A stretch of 64,000 nt of DNA, taken from Chryseobacterium soldanellicola. Lineage in GTDB: Bacteria > Bacteroidota > Bacteroidia > Flavobacteriales > Weeksellaceae. Shown piece after piece: positions 57,285 to 64,000 of this stretch (the first letter of the stretch is position 1; every line of letters starts with the position of its first letter). Under the pieces are notes generated by a model. That model had not been told where the DNA came from, made no database searches, and was given only the letters and a program-made list of their open reading frames with translations. The DNA lies in assembly GCF_900100115.1 (NCBI RefSeq), contig NZ_FNKL01000001.1:434001-498000 (forward strand), given 5' to 3'. A program made the translations under genes and the position numbers.

Positions 57285-59228
57285 TCAATTCTTCAATATA
57301 AACCCGCCATTCGGTTGAATTTCAATTTCGTATGTTCCTTTTTTACTGATGGAAACCTGTTTTGTAAATGTAGTTCCGGATGTATCATCATTGATAAGCT
57401 CAACATTTTTGCCTGCCAACATCGGGAGATTGAGTTTAAGTTTTTTAGAAATTTTTTCAGCATTTACACCTGCGACATACCATTTGTCATTATGCCTTCT
57501 CGCAATGACAGAATATTTCCCGGGATAGCCGTCGATGAAAACCGTCTCATCCCAAAGTGTCGGAATATCTTTCATAAAATCCAGCTGGAATTTTGGAGCA
57601 TCAGTCAGGTTATTTGGCATTACTCCAAACATCTGAATAGGATTCTGAAAAAGAACCGCTGTAGCTAGCTGGAAGCCGTCTGTAGTTAATCTTTTATTTT
57701 TTTCTTTATTGGATTTAGTGAGAAATTTATTGAGAAAAGTTCCGCCAAATTCCATGCTTCCGACTGTGTTTCTGATGAAAGGATGTAAGGCGGCAAAAAA
57801 AGCTTCCTGCTTACGGACATCTTCTGAAAAATAAAGCATTTCTGAAGCTAAAACGGCTTCACTTCCTGCATAATTCGGGTACATCACTTCCCAGCCCCGC
57901 GGTAAAGTGGCGCCGTGGAAAATAATTGTTAATCCGAAATCATTGGCATCCGACAAAATATCTTCGTACAGGCGCATGGTTTCCTGCTTGTCTCCGCCAA
58001 AAAAATCGACTTTGAGACCTTTTACACCAATTTCCTTTAGCCATTTCATTTCTTTTTTCCTTTCTACGGTATTACTCATTTTGTTTCTTGGGCCCATCGG
58101 TGCATCGTTGGCGGCTCCATTGGAATTGTACCAAAGTATCACACCTACATTTTTGGATTTTGCATACTGAACGAGCTCTTTCATTCTCTCTTTACCGATG
58201 TTTTTATCCCAAAGTGCATCGATTAAAATGAATTCATAATTGAGTTTTGATGCCAAATCAATAAATTTCGTCTGATCATCATAATTCATACTTGCATCCT
58301 GCCATAATATCCAGCTCCAGGTAGAACGTCCGAACTGATATTCCTGCGAAGGCTCGTAAAGCGGTTCTACGACATCAAAAGGAATGGTGGTTTCCACAAT
58401 CGGTTGTAAGGAATCTCCAATGGTAATGGTTCGCCACGGTGTTTTTCCCGGAAGTGAAATCGCTGCTCCGGAGCTTCCAAAACCGTTGTTTTCCTGCATA
58501 TTCGGATAAGCTACCTGATAAAGATCCTTTTCTGAAGTGGTGTTAAGATGAGAAGCGCAATACAAACTGTTTACTCCAGTTTCCGAAAGTAAAACCCAGC
58601 CTTCGTTTCCGACGTGGAAAAGCCCGGGAAAAACGTAACCATAATCGGTTTTAATTCCCAATTCCGCATCAGCTTTGTAACCGCTTTCGTAGCTTGGCGC
58701 TGTTCGGGCAAAACCGGTCATCGGCTTCATCATCGGTGAGAGAAATGTCGTGGTTTTCACCGGGAATCTGTATCCGGTAGCTTCCGACTCCACAACCGCA
58801 CTAAAACGGTCTTTCATTGGCAGAATTTCATAGCGGAAAGCAATATTATTATCACTGACCTGAAACTCAATTCCGAGACTGAACTGATCTGCATTCATGA
58901 AGCTGACAATCAAAGTATTGGCTTTGTACTCAACTTCAGATTTCTTTATTTTTTTGTTGCTATATTTTTTGGAAATATTATCTTTTTCACTGTCGATAAA
59001 TTTTAAATTTTTAGAAAAATCTGATTCATTGGTGATTAAACCCAACGGAGACTTGTCAAGCATTGTTTTTCCCTGAAAAGTAACGGAATACGATGCTTTT
59101 CCTTCTTCTGAGAATACATTCAGCTTCAGTTTGCCGTCCGGACTGGAAATTTCAGCAACCTGAGCTTTAGCTTCTGATAAAAGACAGAAAATTATTAATG
59201 ATAGAAATAGAAGTGTTATTTTTTTCAT
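57285..59228 (-). CDS. GH97 glycosidase
   Basis: 647 residues with a signal peptide (about 1-23, AKAQV). GH97 layout: N-terminal super-sandwich (about 25-270: EISSPDGKLKLNVFSEEGKASYSVTF), central barrel (about 275-540: EFILIDALWDK, GVILWYNSNGA, GVKGLKVDFFGGDKQETMRLYED) and a C-terminal domain ending QPNGGFILKN. The barrel segment GLKVDFFGGD resembles the retaining (alpha-galactosidase) branch with a nucleophile Asp, not the inverting SusB branch. In this locus it could remove alpha-galactose or a similar side chain; retaining status is inferred from one motif. It precedes the GH115 gene in the direction of transcription. Confidence 0.9.
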   Translation of the reverse strand: MKKITLLFLSLIIFCLLSEAKAQVAEISSPDGKLKLNVFSEEGKASYSVTFQGKTMLDKSPLGLITNESDFSKNLKFIDSEKDNISKKYSNKKIKKSEVEYKANTLIVSFMNADQFSLGIEFQVSDNNIAFRYEILPMKDRFSAVVESEATGYRFPVKTTTFLSPMMKPMTGFARTAPSYESGYKADAELGIKTDYGYVFPGLFHVGNEGWVLLSETGVNSLYCASHLNTTSEKDLYQVAYPNMQENNGFGSSGAAISLPGKTPWRTITIGDSLQPIVETTIPFDVVEPLYEPSQEYQFGRSTWSWILWQDASMNYDDQTKFIDLASKLNYEFILIDALWDKNIGKERMKELVQYAKSKNVGVILWYNSNGAANDAPMGPRNKMSNTVERKKEMKWLKEIGVKGLKVDFFGGDKQETMRLYEDILSDANDFGLTIIFHGATLPRGWEVMYPNYAGSEAVLASEMLYFSEDVRKQEAFFAALHPFIRNTVGSMEFGGTFLNKFLTKSNKEKNKRLTTDGFQLATAVLFQNPIQMFGVMPNNLTDAPKFQLDFMKDIPTLWDETVFIDGYPGKYSVIARRHNDKWYVAGVNAEKISKKLKLNLPMLAGKNVELINDDTSGTTFTKQVSISKKGTYEIEIQPNGGFILKN

Positions 59229-59234
59229 GTTAAA

Positions 59235-60602
59235 TTATTTTGAAAACATCCAATAATCGAAAAACATAATATCTTTTTCCGCTTTACCATTACACACAAA
59301 ATAGAGATTGTGAATACCTGTAATTTTATTGGTTAAATTAATTTTAACAGTTTCAAAGCGGTCATCTCCGCCAGTCAGCGGAACTTTTATTGTTCCTGCA
59401 AGCGGTCCGTCCAAACCATCTAAGCGAACATCCATTGTGACACCACTGTTATGCGTGGTTCCAACGCGGGCAGAAAAAAATGATGCGCCTTCTTTTCCAA
59501 AATCAACATTTTTCACACTTGAATAAGCACCATTTTTCTTTGCTTTAATGAAAACTCCCGCTGTTTTGTTCTGATAAGATTTTATATTTTCTGACCATGC
59601 AATCATTTCAGCCTGATTGAATGTGTAAGGATTGACGTTTGCAATGGCTTTCGTAATACCGTTGGTCATTGTAAAAGGCGAAATGGAGCCGTCTTTATTG
59701 AAATTAAGCTCTTGCACACTTACTGATCTTGTAAACCCACTTCCGCCCGGCAATGCACCGTTATGATAGAAGAAATAGGTTTTTCCTCTGAAATCAATAA
59801 CTCCGGGATGATTGGTAAAGGATTTTCCTTCCGCAGGCATTATGATTCCGCCGTATTTCCAGGGACCTTGCGGACTTTTGCTTGTCGAATAACCTATAAA
59901 CTCGGGAAGCGGACCGCCAGGCCAGAAAAGATAGTATAAATCTTTGCGTTTATAGAGCCACGGACCTTCTTCGTATTTCGTTGGTCTTTCGGGATTTCCT
60001 TCTCTTTTACCGAAAGATTCTTCGGTCATCGGAACCTCAACAATATCGCCGGAATAGGAAATCATATTTTCATTTAATTTTACATATTTAAGCTTCGGAT
60101 TCCCCCAATAGAGATGTGCCTGACCGTCATCATCAATAAAAACCGTAGGATCAATATCTCCCCATTCACTTTGAACCAACGGTTTTCCCAGCGGGTCATG
60201 AAACGGGCCAAAGGGATTGTCTGCAACGGCAACTCCAATTGCGCCTTTGTTATTGGTTTTTGAAATCATCGGGACGTACATAAAGAATTTTCCGTTTCTT
60301 TCGATGCACTGCGCTGCCCAGGCATCACGTTTTGCCCAATCGAAATCGTTGTAGGAAAGAATCACGCCATGATCTGTCCAGTTCACCATATCATTGGTGG
60401 AAAATACTTTCCAGTTGTTCATCGTAAACCATGTAGAATCGTCTTCGTCGTGCGTAGTATAGACATATAAACGATCGTTGTAAACCATTGGGGCGGGATC
60501 TGCGGTATACGCTGTCTGAACGATGGGATTTTGGGCAGTTACAATTCCTGCGCAACCTGTCAACAAACTAGTTATTATAATTTTTTTGATATGATTTTTC
60601 AT
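59235..60602 (-). CDS. GH43 with C-terminal CBM6, copy 1
   Basis: 455 residues. N-terminal hydrophobic segment with LTGC at about 14-17 (possible lipobox) and a VTAQ end, so secretion mode is ambiguous. GH43 propeller: Asp35 in TADPAPMVY, Asp151 in [12 protein letters not shown], Glu212 in [10 protein letters not shown]. From about 325 a CBM6-like module ([14 protein letters not shown] ... [17 protein letters not shown] ... [11 protein letters not shown]). Xylan or arabinan side-chain specificity cannot be told. Paralogue of the next gene, with GH97 6 bp downstream; clearly one operon. Confidence 0.9.
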   Translation of the reverse strand: MKNHIKKIIITSLLTGCAGIVTAQNPIVQTAYTADPAPMVYNDRLYVYTTHDEDDSTWFTMNNWKVFSTNDMVNWTDHGVILSYNDFDWAKRDAWAAQCIERNGKFFMYVPMISKTNNKGAIGVAVADNPFGPFHDPLGKPLVQSEWGDIDPTVFIDDDGQAHLYWGNPKLKYVKLNENMISYSGDIVEVPMTEESFGKREGNPERPTKYEEGPWLYKRKDLYYLFWPGGPLPEFIGYSTSKSPQGPWKYGGIIMPAEGKSFTNHPGVIDFRGKTYFFYHNGALPGGSGFTRSVSVQELNFNKDGSISPFTMTNGITKAIANVNPYTFNQAEMIAWSENIKSYQNKTAGVFIKAKKNGAYSSVKNVDFGKEGASFFSARVGTTHNSGVTMDVRLDGLDGPLAGTIKVPLTGGDDRFETVKINLTNKITGIHNLYFVCNGKAEKDIMFFDYWMFSK

Positions 60603-60670
60603 TTAAATATTTCTATTTAGTCATTATTTTTTCTGATATCAAACTCACTTTTAAGCCAAACGATGACACT

Positions 60671-62062
60671 TTAATTTAAATTGAATTTCCACCAGTCAAA
60701 GTAAAAAAGGTCTTTATTTCCTTTAAATACAAAATACACATCGTGAACGCCTTTTATATTTTTTACTGGAGATTTAATCGTTTTGAAGAGGTCGCCTTCG
60801 CCTTTTCCTGTCACCTGAACGGTTCCTAATACCGGCCCGTCAACCTCATCGGTACGGATTTCTATGCTTCCGCCATTTATCGCAGCAACAGATATTTCCA
60901 GGAATTTTGTTCCTTTCGAAAAATCAACACCCTGAACTTTGATATAATCTCCATTATTGATCGATGAAACGACAATACGATCCGTTATTTTTTTGCCGGT
61001 GTCATAAGGATTATTTCTTTCCCATTCGGTCATTTTCTCGGTTTTTACCCCTTCACTGTAAGCAATAGTTTCCGCTTCAATTTTATTATAAGGATTTAAA
61101 ACTGCAATTCTTTTTACGCCTTCCGGATTCCAGAATGGCAGCTTTTGAATCGTGCCATCGGCATTGTAAACCATTTCGCTTACACAGACAGAGCGGCGCT
61201 CATAATGTTTGCTGATTGTTTGTTTCCCAAGATTGTAATTGAAGCCAAACACGTAAGATTTTGCTTTATAATCGATAATTCCGGGATGATTTCCGTTGGA
61301 ACGTTTGTCGCTGTCCATAATCATTCCTTTATATTCCCACGGACCGGTCGCCGATTTACCCATTGCATAGCCAATTCCTTCCGGACAACATGTTGAAGCG
61401 TACGCCAAATAATAATTGCCGTTCCGTTTCCACACCCAAGGTCCTTCCTGATAATGAAATGGGTCTGGCGAACCTTTGACTTTAGCAATCGAAGGCTCTT
61501 TCACGATTGGTCCGTCAACAGAAATCATATCTTTATTGAGCTTTACATACCATAAATTGGGATTTCCCCAGTACAGATAAGCCTGCCCATCATCATCAAT
61601 GAGAACTGTCGGGTCGATATCATCACTTGAATTTTTCACCAACGGTTTTCCGATAGGGTCTTTGAAAGGACCATACGGGCTGTCTGCTACCAAAACCCCG
61701 ATTCCTCTTTGTCCGGGCATCGGGCAATACATATAAAACTTGCCGTTTCTTTCGATAACTTGTGGCGCCCACGCTCCATTTTCGGGATCTGTCCATTTGA
61801 AATCTTTTAAGGAAGCCACAATCCCATGATCGGTCCAGTTGACCATATCGGTTGAGGTGTACAGCAGCCAGTTTTTCATTTTAAATCCAAATGAATCATC
61901 TTCGTCGTGACTGGTGTACAGAAAAACAGTGTCTTTATATACCATTGGCGCAGGATCTGCCGTAAATTTGGTCTGAATGATGGGATTTTGGGCAGAGAAC
62001 CACGACCCAACAAGCAGTAATCCTATGTTTAAAGTATATTTTAAAAGTGTTTTTTTAATCAT
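60671..62062 (-). CDS. GH43 with C-terminal CBM6, copy 2
   Basis: 463 residues with signal peptide (about 1-24, FSAQ). Propeller residues: Asp36 in [11 protein letters not shown], Asp in DIDPTVLIDDDGQAYLYWG, Glu in YQEGPWVWKRNGNYYLAYAS. CBM6-like C-terminus: KIEAETIAYSEGVKTEK ... VDGPVLGTVQVTGKGEG ... GVHDVYFVFKG. Same architecture as copy 1 and clearly related, which suggests a local duplication followed by divergence. Differences around the active site (the FGFKMKNW loop, TCCPEG insertion) suggest different specificity. Confidence 0.9.
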   Translation of the reverse strand: MIKKTLLKYTLNIGLLLVGSWFSAQNPIIQTKFTADPAPMVYKDTVFLYTSHDEDDSFGFKMKNWLLYTSTDMVNWTDHGIVASLKDFKWTDPENGAWAPQVIERNGKFYMYCPMPGQRGIGVLVADSPYGPFKDPIGKPLVKNSSDDIDPTVLIDDDGQAYLYWGNPNLWYVKLNKDMISVDGPIVKEPSIAKVKGSPDPFHYQEGPWVWKRNGNYYLAYASTCCPEGIGYAMGKSATGPWEYKGMIMDSDKRSNGNHPGIIDYKAKSYVFGFNYNLGKQTISKHYERRSVCVSEMVYNADGTIQKLPFWNPEGVKRIAVLNPYNKIEAETIAYSEGVKTEKMTEWERNNPYDTGKKITDRIVVSSINNGDYIKVQGVDFSKGTKFLEISVAAINGGSIEIRTDEVDGPVLGTVQVTGKGEGDLFKTIKSPVKNIKGVHDVYFVFKGNKDLFYFDWWKFNLN

Positions 62063-62079
62063 AATTAGTTTTTTTGAAT

Positions 62080-63198
62080 TTAATATTTAATGATTTGCTC
62101 GGTCCAGGTTGGCCCTGTGATGTAGAACATTCCGTTTTTGTAATGAACTGGCTCGATTCCCATTTGCGGACCCAGCTCCCAGGGCTGAAAAGTCTGACTG
62201 TAGGGATAAGGTCTTTTTTCGTACATAAAATAATGACAGGAATTCCAGAGATTCCCGTCTGGACCGATGAACAATGCATTGTGTCCGGTTTCCTGATAAG
62301 GGTCTTCGGTATCGGTAAAGAATAGATTATCGTAGCCGTTTTCTTTTGCCATTTCGGTTCTGTAACCTTTTTTGCGAGTTCCAAAAATCGGTTCTGGTGA
62401 AGCGAGTTCCCAAGGTCCTAAAGGTGATTTTGATTTTAACAAACCGACTTCATAACCTCTTGTCCATGTGGAGAAAAACATAAAATAGGTTCCTTCTTTT
62501 TTAATCACGAAAGGCCCTTCGATTCCGCCAACCATCCATTCCGGCCAGCCGGGTTGTTTTTTGTCGAGAAATTTTTGAATAGGTGTGGTTAGCTTTCCTG
62601 TTTTCAAATCAATTTTAGCCTGAAAAAGTCCGTTACCACTGCAATAGAGATAAACCTGACCGTCTTCGTCTTCAAATAAAGTTGAATCATTGTTATATTG
62701 AGGCGTCAAAGGTCCGTTGACCAATTTGTAAGGACCTGTAACTTTATCTGCTGAAAATAGCCAAACATTGTGCGTAGCCATTCCTTTTGGGTCTTCTTTC
62801 GTCACTTTTCCACTGTTTACGGTAAGCCAGTATTTTCCTTTAATAAAGTGAATTTCAGGCGCCCAGAATCTGCCATTGTAAGGTGTATCTTTCGGAAGTT
62901 TTTTGGCATCAATGATGAATGAATGTTGTTTCCAGTTGATTAAATCTTTTGAAACCAACATTCGCACACCTGGATTCGGGCCAGTCCAGACCGGATTGGA
63001 GGTTCCAACACAATACCACAAATCATCAACTTTAATAATGAAATGATCGCGCATAGAAATGGCAGAATCTCTGGTAATCGGATTAGTGTAGCGAAATTCT
63101 TTCTGTAAAGAAGTTTTGCTTTTTTCAACCTGAGCAAAAACACCATTCAAAGGAAAAATAAATAATGAAAATGCCAGAATATTTTTTAAAATGTTCAT
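62080..63198 (-). CDS. GH43-like glycosidase without CBM
   Basis: 372 residues, signal peptide (about 1-22, GVFAQ). GH43-fold signals: the first Asp region appears as NPITRDSAISMRDHFIIKVDDLWYCVG, then APEIHFIKGKYWLTVNSGKV, DSTLFEDEDGQVYLYCSGNGLFQAK, and Glu in GGIEGPFVIKKEGTYFMFFS. It belongs to a separate GH43 branch from its two neighbours, with the base motif altered (RDSAISMRDHF in place of DPAP). It sits 17 bp upstream of copy 2, so translation is probably coupled. Confidence 0.82.
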   Translation of the reverse strand: MNILKNILAFSLFIFPLNGVFAQVEKSKTSLQKEFRYTNPITRDSAISMRDHFIIKVDDLWYCVGTSNPVWTGPNPGVRMLVSKDLINWKQHSFIIDAKKLPKDTPYNGRFWAPEIHFIKGKYWLTVNSGKVTKEDPKGMATHNVWLFSADKVTGPYKLVNGPLTPQYNNDSTLFEDEDGQVYLYCSGNGLFQAKIDLKTGKLTTPIQKFLDKKQPGWPEWMVGGIEGPFVIKKEGTYFMFFSTWTRGYEVGLLKSKSPLGPWELASPEPIFGTRKKGYRTEMAKENGYDNLFFTDTEDPYQETGHNALFIGPDGNLWNSCHYFMYEKRPYPYSQTFQPWELGPQMGIEPVHYKNGMFYITGPTWTEQIIKY

Positions 63199-63224
63199 AA
63201 TTTTAATTTTATCTTTTTATGTTT

Positions 63225-63267
63225 ATAGGATTGCATCCTATTCTCTGTTAAATCGTCCCGTTGGGAC
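63225..63267. repeat. Two small palindromes between GH43 and GH115
   Basis: ATAGGATTGCATCCTAT (63225-63241) and GTCCCGTTGGGAC (63255-63267), typical of the small hairpin repeats in this genome. Confidence 0.6.
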
Positions 63268-63278
63268 TTTTTGGATAA

Positions 63279-64000
63279 TTATCTTTTGTACGGACTTTCA
63301 TCCATTTTCAAATACGTTTCTTCGTAGCCGCCATTATCAACGACAATTTTGTACAAAACAATTCCAGGGTCTAAAGGTTCGATTGTCAGAATACAATTTC
63401 CGTTTTGATTTGCAGAGAGCGTGAATGTTTCCACCTTTTCCACCAATCTTGCAGCAGCTGCAGGGTACATTTTGGAGTAATTATTTGCCCACGTCAAATC
63501 CTGATTGATGCCAATTATTTTTGAATCACTTTTATCAAAATAAGCTTTAATACTATGACCTCCTTTTTTGAAAGGAAGTGTAGAATCAAAGAAAAAATGA
63601 ACTTTTACAGTTGAGGGATTATTTTTTAATTTGAATTGATATGTAATGGAGGAACCGTCTGTTTTCTCAGTGTAAGGCATTAAAGAAATTCCGGAAAGCG
63701 TTCTTCCCAAATCAGGAATGATTGTCCATTTTGTTTTGGACGAAGCTTTTGTTTCAAAAAAATGTTCGGCTTCCATTGCAACTACGCCATTTTTCTCTTC
63801 AAAAATGTAACCGCCAATTTTAGCTTCTTCGGGCGTAATTCTGTAAACCGTTGGCTTGATATTTCCTTCTTTCGGCTCGTCCCAGGATTTGTAACCGATG
63901 TGGGTTTGGTCCATCATATGGTTCCATTTTCCGCCGGAAATATTCAGGTTGTAATCTTTGGTGTATTCAGCATCTCTGGCGAAACATTCATCGGCATAAT
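63279..64000 (-). CDS. Second GH115 alpha-glucuronidase, C-terminal part
   Basis: About 240 C-terminal residues of a gene that runs on beyond the window end; the frame is open through 64000. ISGGKWNHMMDQTHIGYKSWDEP corresponds to AGGKWKHMMDQMKIGYKAWF of the GH115 at 54509, and AMEAEHFFETKASSKTKWTIIPDLGRTLSGI to the second protein's IEAENFARMN...VIPDFGKTKSGI. The catalytic barrel is outside. Two divergent GH115 enzymes in one operon suggest different glucuronyl side chains. Confidence 0.88.
   Translation of the reverse strand, partial: YADECFARDAEYTKDYNLNISGGKWNHMMDQTHIGYKSWDEPKEGNIKPTVYRITPEEAKIGGYIFEEKNGVVAMEAEHFFETKASSKTKWTIIPDLGRTLSGISLMPYTEKTDGSSITYQFKLKNNPSTVKVHFFFDSTLPFKKGGHSIKAYFDKSDSKIIGINQDLTWANNYSKMYPAAAARLVEKVETFTLSANQNGNCILTIEPLDPGIVLYKIVVDNGGYEETYLKMDESPYKR

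Noticed and set aside
62055..62384. 109-codon minus-strand frame overlapping the GH43 gene
   Set aside because: Other frame of the same strand; the GH43 frame explains the sequence.

Overview
The window looks like a chromosomal segment of a Flavobacteriia member, most likely Chryseobacterium or a close relative. Evidence: AT-rich DNA; promoters of the Bacteroidetes type (TTG, 17-19 nt, TANNTTTG) instead of sigma-70 boxes; few Shine-Dalgarno sequences; a C-terminal type IX secretion sorting domain; the DUF1800/DUF1501 pair; and many short dispersed hairpin repeats between genes. The genus is inference; the phylum is well supported.

Positions 1-24,000 are mostly housekeeping: a glucokinase cut by the window edge, an outer-membrane barrel, DUF1800/DUF1501 exported proteins, a cold-shock-domain protein, rpsO-pnp, mgtE, a BtuF-like protein, a GAF protein, an MBL-fold hydrolase, tRNA-Leu(CAA) and a HAD phosphatase. 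Embedded at 4,600-10,600 is an RNA-repair island: a WYL regulator and a HopJ-family protein diverge from rtcB (RNA ligase) and an RlaP-type nucleotidyltransferase. These are followed by an N-terminal stub of an AAA_13 ATPase (the family that includes the RloC/PrrC tRNA anticodon nucleases), a membrane protein, and the C-terminal remnant of a second nucleotidyltransferase. The island appears rearranged, and REP-like palindromes sit at 5738 and 7691.

Positions 21,800-64,000 form a large hemicellulose (glucurono-arabinoxylan/arabinan) degradation locus, nearly all on the minus strand. Three blocks can be read. Block A (35,447 down to 21,799): GH127, acetylesterase, GPH-family symporter, GH10 xylanase, GH43, GH67, transaldolase, galK, galT. 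Block B (51,418 down to 39,307): GH3, GH51, then araB-araD-araA-galM-Na+/sugar symporter. Block C (64,000 down to 51,623): GH115 (partial), three GH43, GH97, GH115 and a GH30 with a T9SS sorting domain. Exported enzymes would debranch and cut xylan/arabinan, transporters import the sugars, and araBAD, transaldolase and the Leloir enzymes feed central metabolism. No SusC/SusD pair or xylose isomerase/xylulokinase lies in the window.

A Nudix-type AraR regulator sits at 35,973-36,659. I find an 18-bp operator (TGTA-N5-TACA core) three times: upstream of araR itself, upstream of araB and upstream of the GH3 gene. The last two lie in a nearly identical stretch of about 45 bp, 17 nt behind a TATATTTG -7 box, so this is probably the AraR regulon. 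The locus also holds four copies of an ~85-110-bp repeat, three copies of a double-hairpin repeat, and other small palindromes.
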